Positions 10,081-21,394 are shown, counted from the first letter of the stretch. The stretch: 64,000 nucleotides of DNA from Bacteroidota bacterium (GCA_024280155.1 JAJRQQ010000106.1:1-64000); one strand, 5' to 3'. Numbers and translations: made by a program. The notes: generated by a model not told the origin, from the sequence alone.

Positions 10081-11076
10081 TTATATCAGTTGTTTCTCAA
10101 CAGCATTAACTTTTATGTCTAAAATACAATCGCAATCCTGTCCTTTTTTACAATTCTCACAATCTTCCTCATTTACGATAATGTGTACATTTTTCCCCAA
10201 TGCTTTCCATCTTCCTGGGTGAATCGGGCGTTTCGGAGAATACAACCCTACCGTATTCACACCATAATATCCTGCGATGTGCAATGGTCCGGTTGAACAA
10301 GCCACTAAATTCTTCGATTGGCTAATCAAAACCATCAATTGCTCGAGCGTTAGTTTTCCTGTTGTGTCTATGATATTTTTATGCGATGGAATATGCCCTC
10401 TAATTTGCGCGCCCTCTGCGTCCGTTCCTGTAAACACCACTGTTTCTCCTTTATTTGCATAGCGGCTAGCCAATTCCATGTATTTCTCCAACGGCCATTC
10501 TTTTGCACTTCCTTGCGATTTTGGATGAAGAATTGTTACCCCTTTTAAATTTTTAAATTCTTTGGGTAATTCTACCGATGGTACTTTAAAATATTTAGTT
10601 GTTTCAATAATTTCTTCTAAAGAAGGTAATTTTTTCAGTCCAAACGGGCGCAATAATTCATGATTCAGCTGAGCTTCATGTAAATTAGATTTTCTTCGCG
10701 TAAAATTTGGACGGTAATTACACGTCAACAAATGATACGAACGATGAGAGGTTCCTACACGTGCTTCTAGTTTTGCTTTTTTTGCAAGAGAAGCGATTTC
10801 TTTATCTGGAAAAACGTGAATAATTGCATCTGCATTAATCGCTCTGAAATTTTCAATTTTTTCTGCTTTTGGAACGTTGATAAAGTCATTCCAATCTACG
10901 TATTCATCCACTAATTCGTACATTTCTACGATAGGACGAGTATATCCTTTTCCTAAAAAAACAATTTTAACCGTTGGAAAAGCATTCTTCAACCAAGCGC
11001 AAATTGGGAGCGTTAAAAGTACGTCGCCGATACTATCCGTTCGACTTATAATAACCGTTTTATTATCTAAATTCAT
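10081..11076 (-). CDS. Glycosyltransferase family 9 (heptosyltransferase-like)
   Basis: ISRTDSIGDVLLTLPICAWLK; ACSTGPLHIAGYYGVNTVGLYSP. Confidence 0.85.
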   Translation of the reverse strand: MNLDNKTVIISRTDSIGDVLLTLPICAWLKNAFPTVKIVFLGKGYTRPIVEMYELVDEYVDWNDFINVPKAEKIENFRAINADAIIHVFPDKEIASLAKKAKLEARVGTSHRSYHLLTCNYRPNFTRRKSNLHEAQLNHELLRPFGLKKLPSLEEIIETTKYFKVPSVELPKEFKNLKGVTILHPKSQGSAKEWPLEKYMELASRYANKGETVVFTGTDAEGAQIRGHIPSHKNIIDTTGKLTLEQLMVLISQSKNLVACSTGPLHIAGYYGVNTVGLYSPKRPIHPGRWKALGKNVHIIVNEEDCENCKKGQDCDCILDIKVNAVEKQLI

Positions 11077-11828
11077 TTTAATTCTTTGTTTAATCTTCTC
11101 AATTCTTTGTATTTAAACACATTTGATTGAGCACTAATTTGGGCAATTTTAAATCCTTGCCATCCATCTAAAAAACCTAATTTTATAATGTACATTCCCA
11201 CAAAACGAGCAAATCCACTTAAATAAGGTTTTAAAATAGATGCTTTCTTGCCTGCTTTGTTCATTTTCTGTGCAGTAAGTGTAGAATATTTGTCTGCACG
11301 TTGACGGTGATCAACGTAATCATAGTAAGAAAAATGATTCAGGTGACCTTCTAATAATTTAATTTCAAGGTTTTGGGGATACGATAATTCTTCGTGAACA
11401 AATTCACCTTCCCATTGACATCCTTTTTTGGGAAATAAACGCAATTTTACATCAGGATACCAGCCAGAATGTTTAATCCATTTTCCACAATAATTTGTCA
11501 AACGATTAACAGTATAGAGTTGTGGGTTTTTCTCTTTTTTTACTTCTAAGATTGATTTCTCAAGCGTTTCATCCAATTCTTCATCTGCATCAATAGAAAG
11601 AATGTAATCGAATTTTGCTAAAGAGTTTAGATAATTTTTACTTGCAGAATATCCTTCCCATTTTCTTTGCACAAAACGTACATCAAATTTTTTGCAAATA
11701 GCTTCGGTTTTGTCATTAGAGAATGAATCCAAGACAATGATTTCATCTGAGACTTTTTGCAAAGAAAGAATACACCTTTCAATATTCCGTTCTTCGTTAA
11801 GTGTTATTATTGTTGAAGAAACCTTCAT
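11073..11828 (-). CDS. Glycosyltransferase family 2 (LPS core type)
   Basis: STIITLNEERNIERCILSL, DYILSIDADEELD, KLRLFPKKGCQWEGEFVHEEL. Confidence 0.85.
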   Translation of the reverse strand: MKVSSTIITLNEERNIERCILSLQKVSDEIIVLDSFSNDKTEAICKKFDVRFVQRKWEGYSASKNYLNSLAKFDYILSIDADEELDETLEKSILEVKKEKNPQLYTVNRLTNYCGKWIKHSGWYPDVKLRLFPKKGCQWEGEFVHEELSYPQNLEIKLLEGHLNHFSYYDYVDHRQRADKYSTLTAQKMNKAGKKASILKPYLSGFARFVGMYIIKLGFLDGWQGFKIAQISAQSNVFKYKELRRLNKELK

Positions 11829-12886
11829 TCTACCAATTTAACACTTCTTAAAACGGCTTCAACTTCACGTATTGCATGTGTCCAAGTTGTGGTTGCAGGT
11901 GCGTCCACATAACCACTAATACAAATCAGTTTCTTTCTCTTTGGATGCACAAAATGAAAAGCCCAAAAAGCTCCACCTGTTCCAAATTTTTGTCTTCCTT
12001 TAAAAACAAACATTCCTCTCATTTCATAACCATCAACATTATAAATACTCGAAATTGTATTCCCTTCTGGGTAAACAATTTCATTGTATTGCGTTCCCAT
12101 ATACATTCCTTCAATCTCTGATGGTGCGTTATAGCGCAACATGGTATCACGTGCTTTTAATAGTGTTTCGAAATCAAACTGCGAAGAATCTTTGTATTCA
12201 TATTGATAAATCATTACGCCTGAAAAAATAGCCCCAACATCTTCACTTACTCCAACAAATTCAATTGGTCGTGAAGCATCAGGAAACGCTACACGGTAAA
12301 AATTAGGGCGTTTTGTAACTAACTTAGAACCCGAAGGAAGTGAAATATCAATTCCAAAATTATTCTGAATTGCTTTATTGGTTACTGTTGGCTTATGTCT
12401 TTTAAAGTTATTCAATAATCTTCTCCAAGAAGCTTCATCAAACTCATCATGCACTTTCCCTAAGCCCTTTCGGCAAGTCTCAATCAATTGATTATAGTCT
12501 TTCCCTGTTACATCAATGACCAATTGTCCTTTTGCCCAAACATCTGTTCTTTTTTCTATTTTACCATATTCTCCGGAATATTTTGGGTCTATATTTAAAA
12601 AAAGTGTATTTCTAAACCTTTTTACACCTTCTGTAAAGTGTTTTGGTGTCCGGTGAGTTAAATTAAATGTTGGAACATCTGGGAAATAAGGCAAAATAAA
12701 TTTTACTAATTGAGAATCGAGGGTTTCTTGTATAGGAGAATCCCAAATTGCCTGGTCACAAACCACTAAAATTTCACCAACTTTACCGGTTACAGACATA
12801 CCTTCTGTGGTTGTTCTACCTGTTTCACATTGTGTAAAAAGAAATGCAAACACAAGGGGAAATATAAAAATGTAAATTGTTTTCAT
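11825..12886 (-). CDS. DUF4837-like lipoprotein
   Basis: Lipobox FLFTQCETG; GKVGEILVVCDQAIWDSPI resembles DUF4837 proteins. Confidence 0.6.
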   Translation of the reverse strand: MKTIYIFIFPLVFAFLFTQCETGRTTTEGMSVTGKVGEILVVCDQAIWDSPIQETLDSQLVKFILPYFPDVPTFNLTHRTPKHFTEGVKRFRNTLFLNIDPKYSGEYGKIEKRTDVWAKGQLVIDVTGKDYNQLIETCRKGLGKVHDEFDEASWRRLLNNFKRHKPTVTNKAIQNNFGIDISLPSGSKLVTKRPNFYRVAFPDASRPIEFVGVSEDVGAIFSGVMIYQYEYKDSSQFDFETLLKARDTMLRYNAPSEIEGMYMGTQYNEIVYPEGNTISSIYNVDGYEMRGMFVFKGRQKFGTGGAFWAFHFVHPKRKKLICISGYVDAPATTTWTHAIREVEAVLRSVKLVE

Positions 12887-12932
12887 TGCGAATTATTTTA
12901 TTGAATCCCGAACTATCAAAAATCAAGCAAAT

Positions 12933-14375
12933 TTATTTCACTCTAATTTTTTGTCCGATACTTAATCGACTAATATTGATTCTTGGATTCAATCTTTTCA
13001 ATTGAGATTGAGATAGTCTGTGGCGTTGGGCAATTTTTCCAAAAGTATCTCCTTTACGAACAGAATAATATTTTTTACCTCCTGTCGGAGTAGGTGTTGT
13101 TCGAGTGGTTGTTGTTGGAACTCCTTTCTTTACTTTTAATCGTTGTCCAACATATATTTTGGTAGAATGTAAACCATTCATTCGTTGAATTGTAGAAACC
13201 GTTGTTTTGTACTTCTTAGCAATCGTACCCAATGTTTCTCCAGATTTCACTTTATGGTATTGAAAACTTTTAGCCGTTGTAGAAGGTTTTGTAGATGTTG
13301 AGTGAGTTGATCGATTACCAACATAATCTTTCGATTCAATTGTAAATAAACTGTCTTGTTTTTCAATCAACAATCCAATTTTAGGCATTGGTAAAGTAAC
13401 ACATTGTGCCTCAATTGTTTTTGGGATATATTGTTTTTTATAAATCGGATTTAAGCGTTCAATTTCTTCCAACTCCATATCTATCACTTGCGCAATTGAA
13501 GAAAAATGTACCCCTTTATTAAAACACATTGTGTCCAATTGAATGTATCGAATTGGTGCTTCCATTGGAATAATATTGTGTTCTGCGTGATACGTTAAAA
13601 GATATGCCGCAGCAATAAAATTAGGTACATATCCTTGTGTTTCTCTCGGCAAGAATGGGCGAACTTCCCAATACGTTAATTTATTTCCAGAACGACGAAT
13701 TGCTTTATTTACATTTCCAGGTCCTGCATTATATGCAGCTAAAGCAAGGTTCCAGTCGCCATAAATATCGTGTAATTTTTTTAAGTAACGACAAGCCGCA
13801 TCAGTTGCCATTTCAGGATCCATTCGCTCATCGATGTAAGAATTCTGTGTCAATCCATACATTCTTCCTGTTGCATACATGAATTGCCACAATCCAAGCG
13901 CTCCAGCTCTCGATTTTACCTGCGGTCTCAATCCACTTTCAATTACAGCTAAATATTTTAATTCTAGCGGCATATTATATTCAGATAATTTTGCTTCAAA
14001 TAAATCAAAATATAATTTCGAACGACCTAAAACTACTCTTGTAAAACCTCTTCTTTTTCGAGCAAAGAATTTAATTACTTTTAAAGTTTGCTCATTGCAG
14101 TCCAAATGAAAAGGGCTCATTTCATTCATTTCTGACAAACGTGCGCAATAAACAGAGTCGGAAAAAACAGGAACAGAATCTTGCTCATAATTTAAAGCAT
14201 CGATAATTGAATCGTAATTTCCTTCTGGAGAATATTCTGCATAGAAATAATCTAAACTTTGCTCAATTGTACTAATAATACGCACACTTTCAAGACTATC
14301 TTGATTCGATAAATCATCTTGTGCTACTGCAAAAAAAGAAGATAAAAAAAGTACTATGAGTCCAACTAATTTCAT
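12933..14375 (-). CDS. Membrane-bound lytic murein transglycosylase D-like with two LysM domains
   Basis: ESGLRPQVKSRAGALGLWQFMYATGRMYGL...AYNAGPGNVNKAI; LysM repeats YHKVKSGETLGTIAKKYKTT and YYSVRKGDTFGKIAQRHRLS. Confidence 0.9.
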   Translation of the reverse strand: MKLVGLIVLFLSSFFAVAQDDLSNQDSLESVRIISTIEQSLDYFYAEYSPEGNYDSIIDALNYEQDSVPVFSDSVYCARLSEMNEMSPFHLDCNEQTLKVIKFFARKRRGFTRVVLGRSKLYFDLFEAKLSEYNMPLELKYLAVIESGLRPQVKSRAGALGLWQFMYATGRMYGLTQNSYIDERMDPEMATDAACRYLKKLHDIYGDWNLALAAYNAGPGNVNKAIRRSGNKLTYWEVRPFLPRETQGYVPNFIAAAYLLTYHAEHNIIPMEAPIRYIQLDTMCFNKGVHFSSIAQVIDMELEEIERLNPIYKKQYIPKTIEAQCVTLPMPKIGLLIEKQDSLFTIESKDYVGNRSTHSTSTKPSTTAKSFQYHKVKSGETLGTIAKKYKTTVSTIQRMNGLHSTKIYVGQRLKVKKGVPTTTTRTTPTPTGGKKYYSVRKGDTFGKIAQRHRLSQSQLKRLNPRINISRLSIGQKIRVK

Positions 14376-14377
14376 TT

Positions 14378-15784
14378 TTATAATTTTTCTAAAATTCTTG
14401 AAAAGTTAAACATTTTCTTTTCTTCAAAGTGGTCTGCCATAACTTGTAAACCAAAAGGAAGTCCGTTACTATGTTTCCCTAAAGGAATTGAAATTGCAGG
14501 ATTTCCCGTTAAATTGGCATGAACCGTATAAATATCTTGCAAATACATTGCAATTGGATCTTTTACGTCGTTTAATTTGAAAGCTGTTGTAGGTGTTGTT
14601 GGCAAAAGAATTAAATCATACTCTTTGAAAATATCATTTGTTTTGTTTTGCAGCACACGACGCACTTTTTGACCTTTGGTGTAGTACGCATCATAATACC
14701 CGTGAGAAAGTACAAAAGTTCCAGCCATAATTCTACGTTTCACTTCTTCACCAAAACCTTCACTTCTCGATTTTTTATATGTTTCTTCAACACCGACAGC
14801 ATTAGGGCTTCTATACCCATAATGCACACCATCAAAACGCGACAAGTTTGAAGAAGCTTCTGCGGTTGTCAACACATAATATGCGGGTACCATATAATCC
14901 AAATAAGGAAAAGAAACGGAGTCAACAGAATGACCTTGTTTTTTTAAATTATCAATTGTTGTTTGAAGTTTTATTTTAATCTCTTCATCCAAACCTTCTG
15001 TATCAAAACTTTCTTGGAGAACAGCTATTTTTAAATTGGATAAATTTTCTTTTTCTGAATAGTTCTCAACAGGTTTTGTTGAAACTGTGCCATCAAATTC
15101 ATCTTCTCCAGCCATAACTTCGAGAAGTAGAGCTGCATCATCAATTGAATTTGTAAACGGCCCTATTTGGTCAAAAGAGGAAGCGTAAGCAATTAAACCA
15201 TAACGACTAATTCGACCGTAAGTTGGTTTAAAACCATAAGTTCCTGTAAAACTAGCAGGTTGACGAATTGAACCTCCCGTATCACTTCCTAAAGAAGCTG
15301 TGCACATTCCTGCAGCAACTGCAGATGCAGAGCCACCCGAAGAACCACCGGGAACATATTCTGAATTGATTGGGTTAAGAACAGGACCATTCGAAGAATT
15401 CTCATTTGAACTACCCATTGCAAATTCATCGCAATTTAAACGACCGATGATAATTGCATCTTCATCAATTAGACGTTGTACAGCCGTTGCTGTATAAATG
15501 GATTCAAAGCCTTCCAGTATTTTCGAAGAAGCAGAAACCTTGTGATTTTTATAGCAAAGATTGTCTTTTAAACCAATGACCATTCCGGCTAGTTTACCAG
15601 CGGTACCATTACTTATTTTTTCATCAACTAATTGAGCTTGTTCTTTTGCCGAAATTTCAAAAACTTCTAAAAAAATATTTAGACCTTTCTGTTTTTCTAT
15701 GGCATTAAGATAACCTTCAAGAATACTCATAACAGTATCCCCTGAAGAAATAGCATTCTTTACTTCAGCAAATGTTCTCAACAT
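14378..15784 (-). CDS. gatA: Aspartyl/glutamyl-tRNA amidotransferase subunit A
   Basis: Amidase signature GGSSGGSASAVAAGMCTASLGSDTGGSIRQPASFTGTYGFKPTYGRISRYGLIAYASSFDQIGP. Confidence 0.95.
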   Translation of the reverse strand: MLRTFAEVKNAISSGDTVMSILEGYLNAIEKQKGLNIFLEVFEISAKEQAQLVDEKISNGTAGKLAGMVIGLKDNLCYKNHKVSASSKILEGFESIYTATAVQRLIDEDAIIIGRLNCDEFAMGSSNENSSNGPVLNPINSEYVPGGSSGGSASAVAAGMCTASLGSDTGGSIRQPASFTGTYGFKPTYGRISRYGLIAYASSFDQIGPFTNSIDDAALLLEVMAGEDEFDGTVSTKPVENYSEKENLSNLKIAVLQESFDTEGLDEEIKIKLQTTIDNLKKQGHSVDSVSFPYLDYMVPAYYVLTTAEASSNLSRFDGVHYGYRSPNAVGVEETYKKSRSEGFGEEVKRRIMAGTFVLSHGYYDAYYTKGQKVRRVLQNKTNDIFKEYDLILLPTTPTTAFKLNDVKDPIAMYLQDIYTVHANLTGNPAISIPLGKHSNGLPFGLQVMADHFEEKKMFNFSRILEKL

Positions 15785-15793
15785 TTATATGTC

Positions 15794-15982
15794 TTATTTT
15801 TTTTCTTCAGAATCCTCTTTCTCTTCTGGTTTAGCAGAAGCATCTTTGAATTCTTTTACTCCCTTACCTAATCCCTTCATTAATTCTGGAATTTTCTTTC
15901 CTCCAAATAAAAGAAGAACAATCACCAAAATTAAGATGATTTGAGGAGCTCCTAACATTCCTGCTTGTGTAATATTTTCCAT
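15794..15982 (-). CDS. tatA: Sec-independent translocase TatA/E
   Basis: [39 protein letters not shown]. Confidence 0.93.
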   Translation of the reverse strand: MENITQAGMLGAPQIILILVIVLLLFGGKKIPELMKGLGKGVKEFKDASAKPEEKEDSEEKK

Positions 15983-15998
15983 TTTACATCTATTTATT

Positions 15999-16035
15999 CA
16001 ACAAAGTTAAAACAATCTCTCATTTAACTTTGTTG
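15999..16035. repeat. 13-bp perfect inverted repeat CAACAAAGTTAAA-N11-TTTAACTTTGTTG between infB and tatA
   Basis: Read directly; each arm contains a TAACTTTG (TAnnTTTG -7 like) sequence. Confidence 0.8.
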
Positions 16036-16046
16036 CATTAAAGAAC

Positions 16047-18854
16047 TTATTTTAATTTTCTTGCTACTTCTACCTCCTCGAATGCTTCGATAATATCTCC
16101 GGCTTTAACGTCGTTATATTTTTCAAAATTCAGTCCACATTCGTAGTTGTTTTTCACTTCTTTCACATCATCTTTAAATCGTTTCAATGAACCAAGTGTA
16201 CCTGTATGAACAACAATTCCATCTCTAATCAATCGAACATTAGAATTACGTTTAATCAGACCACTCGTTACGAAACAACCTGCAATTGTACCCACTTTCG
16301 TGATATCAAAAGTTTCACGAACCTCAGCAATACCAATGATTTTCTCTTCAATATCTGGAGAAAGCATTCCTTCCATTGCGGCTTTAATTTCATCAATTGC
16401 TTTATAGATAACAGAGTACAAACGAATATCGATTTGTTCTTCTTCTGCCATTCTACGTGCAGCAACAGATGGTCTCACTTGGAAACCAATAATAATTGCT
16501 TCAGATGCAGATGCTAAATTCACATCGGCTTCAGAAATTGCACCAACACCTTTATGAACGATATTTATTTGAATTTCTTCTGTTGAAAGACGTAATAAAG
16601 AATCTGACAATGCTTCGATAGAACCATCCACATCACCTTTCACAATTAAGTTCAACTCTTTAAAGTCACCTATTGCTAAACGACGTCCAATTTCATCCAA
16701 CGTAATATGTTTCGTTGTACGAAGACCTTGTTCTCTGTATAATTGTTCACGTTTAGAAGCGATTGATCTCGCTTCTTTTTCATCTTCCATGACGTGGAAC
16801 TTATCACCCGCCGATGGAGCACCATTGATACCCAATACAGAAACCGGTTTTGATGGTCCAGCAATTTTCACTCTAACTCCATGTTCATCGTGCATTGCTT
16901 TAATTTTACCGGAATTTCTTCCTACTAAAACAACATCTCCAACTCGAAGCGTTCCTGTTTCGATAAGCATATTTGTAACGTAACCTTTCCCTTTATCTAA
17001 AGAAGATTCAATCACAGTACCCATTGCCATTCTATTTGGATTTGCTTTTAAATCAAGCATTTCTGCTTCTAACGCAATTTTCACCAATAAATCGTCAATG
17101 TTTAAATTCTGTTTTGCAGAAATTTCTTGACATTGGTATTTTCCACCCCAATCCTCCACAAGAATATTCATTGTAGAAAGTTGTTCTTTTATTTTATCAG
17201 GATTAGCACCTGGTTTATCAATTTTATTGATTGCAAATACCATTGGCACTTCCGCAGCTTGAGCATGAGCAATTGCCTCTTTTGTTTGAGGCATTACGTC
17301 ATCATCCGCAGCAACAATAATCACTGCAACATCTGTAACCTGAGCACCACGTGCACGCATCGCTGTAAAGGCTTCGTGACCTGGAGTATCTAAGAATGTC
17401 ATTCTATGACCATCTTTTAACACTACACTGTACGCACCGATGTGCTGCGTAATTCCTCCAGCTTCACCTTCCGTTACGTTTGCGTCTCTAATTCTATCCA
17501 ATAAAGATGTTTTACCATGATCGACATGTCCCATTACCGTAATAATTGGTGGTCGAGCAATTAAATCTTCTTCTTTATCTTCAATGACTGGAATTGACTC
17601 CTGTACCTCAGCACTCACAAATTCGATATCGTATCCAAAGTCTTCAGCAATCATTTGGATTGTTTCTGCATCCAAGCGTTGATTAATCGAAACAAATATT
17701 CCCAATGACATACAAGCAGAAATAACATCTGTTGATCCTGTATTCATCATTGTTGCTAATTCAGAAACACTAACAAACTCTGTTAATTTCAGTGTTTTTT
17801 CTTCCAATTCAGCGAATGCTTCCTCTTCCATTCGTTTCTGAGCAACATTCTCCCGTTTATTTCTACGGTTTTTTGAACCTTTCGATTTTCCCCCTTTATT
17901 TGATAAACGAGCAAGTGTATCCTTAATTTCTTTTTGAATATCTTTCTCAGTAATTTCTGGTTTAGGTGTTCTAGGACCACCTTTTTTGAATTTACCTTTA
18001 TTATTGTTGTTTGATCTATTTGGGGTATTTGGTCTATTTGAATTGTTTGGTCTACCTGTTCCGCCTTGATTTTGTTTTTTCGTTACATCAACCTTACGGA
18101 CACGTTTACGTTTGCGTTTTTCTGCATGAGAAATTTTTGGTTTCTCAACAGGCAGAATAATTTTACCTACAACATTAGGTCCTGTTAATTTTTTTGCTGA
18201 GACTCTAATTGTTTCGGGTTCTTTTGTTTCCGGTGTTTCAACTTTCTTAGGCTCAACCACCGGTTTTTGTTTTTCAACTTTCGGCGCTAGTTTAACAGTT
18301 TTTTCAGGTTTAGCAGGAGCTTTCACTTCTGGTTTAAACCCTTTCTTTCCCTTCGGGGATTTTTTCTTATCAGGGCGAGTCTTGGTGTTGATTTTATCCA
18401 AATCAATCTTACCTAAAACATGTGGGCCTTTAGAAGTGTCACCTGCTGATTTTTCAACTTTTTCAATTACGGGTGCTTTTGCCTCAATAATTGCTGGTTT
18501 TTCTTCTTTTACGGGCTCAGAAACTTCTTCTTTTACCTCTTCAACAACTGGCGTTGGTGTTTCGGGAACTGTAATTTCCTCTTTTACCTCTTCTACGACC
18601 TCTTCAGGTTTATCTTTATCACGTAAAGAAATTGTTTCTTTTTTCTCTTTCGGAGCAACCGATTTCTTAGACAACTCTTTTTGACTTTGGTCATCAGCAA
18701 ATTGTACACACAGCAAACCATATTGCTCTGGTGTCAATTTTGTATTCGGTGTTTCAACAACCTCCATCCCTTTTTCTTTAAGAAATTCTACAATAGTAGA
18801 ACTACTTACATTGAATTCGGATGCGGTTTTGCCTAATCTTCTTGGTTTGGCCAT
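16047..18854 (-). CDS. infB: Translation initiation factor IF-2
   Basis: [67 protein letters not shown]. Confidence 0.98.
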   Translation of the reverse strand: MAKPRRLGKTASEFNVSSSTIVEFLKEKGMEVVETPNTKLTPEQYGLLCVQFADDQSQKELSKKSVAPKEKKETISLRDKDKPEEVVEEVKEEITVPETPTPVVEEVKEEVSEPVKEEKPAIIEAKAPVIEKVEKSAGDTSKGPHVLGKIDLDKINTKTRPDKKKSPKGKKGFKPEVKAPAKPEKTVKLAPKVEKQKPVVEPKKVETPETKEPETIRVSAKKLTGPNVVGKIILPVEKPKISHAEKRKRKRVRKVDVTKKQNQGGTGRPNNSNRPNTPNRSNNNNKGKFKKGGPRTPKPEITEKDIQKEIKDTLARLSNKGGKSKGSKNRRNKRENVAQKRMEEEAFAELEEKTLKLTEFVSVSELATMMNTGSTDVISACMSLGIFVSINQRLDAETIQMIAEDFGYDIEFVSAEVQESIPVIEDKEEDLIARPPIITVMGHVDHGKTSLLDRIRDANVTEGEAGGITQHIGAYSVVLKDGHRMTFLDTPGHEAFTAMRARGAQVTDVAVIIVAADDDVMPQTKEAIAHAQAAEVPMVFAINKIDKPGANPDKIKEQLSTMNILVEDWGGKYQCQEISAKQNLNIDDLLVKIALEAEMLDLKANPNRMAMGTVIESSLDKGKGYVTNMLIETGTLRVGDVVLVGRNSGKIKAMHDEHGVRVKIAGPSKPVSVLGINGAPSAGDKFHVMEDEKEARSIASKREQLYREQGLRTTKHITLDEIGRRLAIGDFKELNLIVKGDVDGSIEALSDSLLRLSTEEIQINIVHKGVGAISEADVNLASASEAIIIGFQVRPSVAARRMAEEEQIDIRLYSVIYKAIDEIKAAMEGMLSPDIEEKIIGIAEVRETFDITKVGTIAGCFVTSGLIKRNSNVRLIRDGIVVHTGTLGSLKRFKDDVKEVKNNYECGLNFEKYNDVKAGDIIEAFEEVEVARKLK

Positions 18855-18935
18855 AAAATTATACGTCCTTTAAATTTAACTTAAGAATGAACTAATTCAA
18901 TTCTTGGTGCCTAATATACTATTTTTGTTGCAATT

Positions 18936-20171
18936 TTACTCAAATTCTGCCTGTAGAATTTTAAACACTTCTTCAATTGTTTCTTCTTCTAAGTCAGTTC
19001 TTTTTACTAAATCTTTAACGCCTATATCTAAAACAGACTTCGCTGTATCACAACCAACAGCTTTTAATTCGTCTAGAATCCATCCGTCAATTTCATCTGC
19101 AAATTCTTCTAAATCAACATCTTCGATGTCAACTTCCCCATCTCTATACACATCCAATTCGTATCCAGTTAGTTTACCACCCAACTTAATGTTATGTCCA
19201 CCTCTACCAATTGCCAATGATACTTGATCTGGTTTTAAATAAACCTTTGCTCTTTTTTCTTCTTCGTCAATGTCGATGCTAACAATTTTAGCAGGAGACA
19301 AAGAACGTTGAATGTACAATTGTGGATTTGTTGTGTAATTAATTACATCAATGTTTTCGTTTCTTAATTCACGAACAATTCCATGAATTCGAGAACCTTT
19401 CATTCCTACACACGCTCCAACTGGATCAACTCTATCATCGTAAGATTCAACCGCTACTTTCGCTCTTTCTCCTGGTTCACGAACAATGTTTTTTATGGTA
19501 ATTAGCCCGTCAAATACCTCCGGTACTTCCAGTTCAAATAAACGTTCTAAAAATTCTGGTGCTGTTCTCGAAAGAATAATCACAGGATTACTGTTTCTCA
19601 TATCAACTTTTGCAACAACTGCTCGAATTGATTCTCCTTTCTTAAAGTAATCTGATGGAATTTGTTCAGATTTCGGAAGTAACAATTCATTTCCTTCATC
19701 ATCAACAATGAGAATTTCTTTTTTCCAAACTTGATAAACTTCACCCGTAACAATGTCTCCAATTTTTTCTTTGTAAACTTTGTATAAATGATCTTTTTCA
19801 AGTTCCATAATTCGTGCAACAAGATTTTGACGAAGAGAAAGTACATTCCTACGTCCAAAATCTGAAAACTTAAATTCTTCCGTTACTTCTTCTCCAATCT
19901 CAAAATCTGGTTCGACTTTAATTGCGTCAGAATAAGCAATTTCCATGTTCTCGTCCTCAACTTCTCCATCATCTACAATTTCTTTATTCAAGAAAATCTG
20001 AACATCACCTTTATCAATATTTACAACGACATCAATGTGCTCATCTGTATTGAATTTTTTCTTTAACATCGCACGGAATACATCTTCCAATACTGATTGC
20101 ATTGTTGTTTTATCAATGCTTTTCAGTTCTTTAAACTCCGAAAACGATTCTATCAAATCTAAACTATCCAT
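18936..20171 (-). CDS. nusA: Transcription termination/antitermination factor NusA
   Basis: DPVGACVGMKGSRIHGIVRELRNENIDVINY; KH domains VSLAIGRGGHNIKLGGKLTGYELDV. Confidence 0.96.
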   Translation of the reverse strand: MDSLDLIESFSEFKELKSIDKTTMQSVLEDVFRAMLKKKFNTDEHIDVVVNIDKGDVQIFLNKEIVDDGEVEDENMEIAYSDAIKVEPDFEIGEEVTEEFKFSDFGRRNVLSLRQNLVARIMELEKDHLYKVYKEKIGDIVTGEVYQVWKKEILIVDDEGNELLLPKSEQIPSDYFKKGESIRAVVAKVDMRNSNPVIILSRTAPEFLERLFELEVPEVFDGLITIKNIVREPGERAKVAVESYDDRVDPVGACVGMKGSRIHGIVRELRNENIDVINYTTNPQLYIQRSLSPAKIVSIDIDEEEKRAKVYLKPDQVSLAIGRGGHNIKLGGKLTGYELDVYRDGEVDIEDVDLEEFADEIDGWILDELKAVGCDTAKSVLDIGVKDLVKRTDLEEETIEEVFKILQAEFE

Positions 20172-20182
20172 ATTTCGACTAC

Positions 20183-20659
20183 TTATTTAAATGAAATAAC
20201 AATTTTTGTTTCTTTTACTTTATCCATCTCAAACACTAGATCTTCCACTATTGTTTCTTTTTTCTTTCTTCCTTCAATTCTTTCTTTACGTGTCGTTTGA
20301 ATGGTGATTTTCTCAGGTGTTGCCTCAATCATTTTTCCTTCCACTTTTCCACCTTCGTGTAATTTCACTTTCACGTCTCTACCAACATTTTTTTTATACT
20401 GAGCATAAACACGTAAGCCTTGATCTAATCCAGCAGAAGAAACATGTAATTCAAAATCTTGTTCTTCTCTATCTAAGTTATGTTCAACATTTCTGGAAAC
20501 AGACATACAGTCTTTAACAGATACTCCGCCAACATGTTTGTCTAATTCTACAGATATTCTATTGGTTGATGAGATGTCTAAACTCACAACAAAAAGACCG
20601 TTATCGAGTTCTTCGATACGTTCATAAATCAATGCTGCTACTACTTTTTTACTAATCAT
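20183..20659 (-). CDS. rimP: Ribosome maturation factor RimP
   Basis: Position upstream of nusA-infB; VSVKDCMSVSRNVEHNLDREEQDFELHVSSAGLDQGL. Confidence 0.93.
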   Translation of the reverse strand: MISKKVVAALIYERIEELDNGLFVVSLDISSTNRISVELDKHVGGVSVKDCMSVSRNVEHNLDREEQDFELHVSSAGLDQGLRVYAQYKKNVGRDVKVKLHEGGKVEGKMIEATPEKITIQTTRKERIEGRKKKETIVEDLVFEMDKVKETKIVISFK

Positions 20660-20671
20660 AAGCTATAAAAA

Positions 20672-20692
20672 GAGGGGACTAACTGTCCCCTC
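20672..20692 (-). terminator. Terminator-like hairpin in the rimP leader (possible attenuator)
   Basis: Minus strand GAGGGGAC-agtta-GTCCCCTC followed by TTTTT, about 12 nt upstream of rimP ATG. Confidence 0.7.
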
Positions 20693-20721
20693 ATTCACGC
20701 GTTTAACCATTAAACACGGTG

Positions 20722-20729
20722 CAAATATA
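20722..20729 (-). promoter_or_regulatory. Bacteroidota-type -7 element TATATTTG for rimP-nusA-infB
   Basis: Plus strand CAAATATA; TTG at 20749-20751 on the minus strand gives a 19-nt spacer. Confidence 0.55.
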
Positions 20730-20812
20730 CGTCTATTTTTCAAAAAAGCAATGTTCTTTGAAATTTCATTCATTTTTTCAATTGAAATGCAGACATTTGT
20801 AAAAAGAAAAAG

Positions 20813-21394
20813 ATGTTAATAGAAGTCGACGATAAAATAATTTCTACGCAGATTTTTGAACGTAAATTTGTCTGTGATTTAAATGCGTGTAAAGGGGCAT
20901 GTTGTATTGAAGGTGACGCTGGTGCCCCCCTCACACTTGATGAAGTGGATATTCTGGAAGAGACTTTTGATCAAATCAAACCTTACATGAGAAAAGAGGG
21001 AGTTGAAATTATTGAAGAGCAAGGTGTTTTTTACATGGACCAAGACAACGAGCCGGTAACTTCGTTAGTAAATAATGCTGAATGTGCTTTTGTTTATTTT
21101 GATGATAAAGGAATTACAAAGTGTGCGGTTGAACAAGCTTATATTGATGGTAAGACAAATTTTAAAAAACCAATCTCTTGCCACCTTTACCCTATTCGTG
21201 TAAAAAAATTCAATGATTTCACTGCTTTGAATTATGATGTTTGGAATATTTGTTCAGATGCATGTACCTTGGGGGAGCAATTAGCCGTTCCTGTTTATCA
21301 ATTTCTAAAAGAACCTATTATCCGTGCTTTTGGAGCACCCTTTTTTAAAGAATTAGAATTGGTTTCTGAGGAAGTGTTAAAAAACAAAATCTAG
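20813..21394 (+). CDS. DUF3109-like Cys-rich protein
   Basis: FVCDLNACKGACCIEGDAGAPLT...CAVEQAYIDGKTNFKKPISCHLYPIRV. Confidence 0.8.
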   Translation: MLIEVDDKIISTQIFERKFVCDLNACKGACCIEGDAGAPLTLDEVDILEETFDQIKPYMRKEGVEIIEEQGVFYMDQDNEPVTSLVNNAECAFVYFDDKGITKCAVEQAYIDGKTNFKKPISCHLYPIRVKKFNDFTALNYDVWNICSDACTLGEQLAVPVYQFLKEPIIRAFGAPFFKELELVSEEVLKNKI

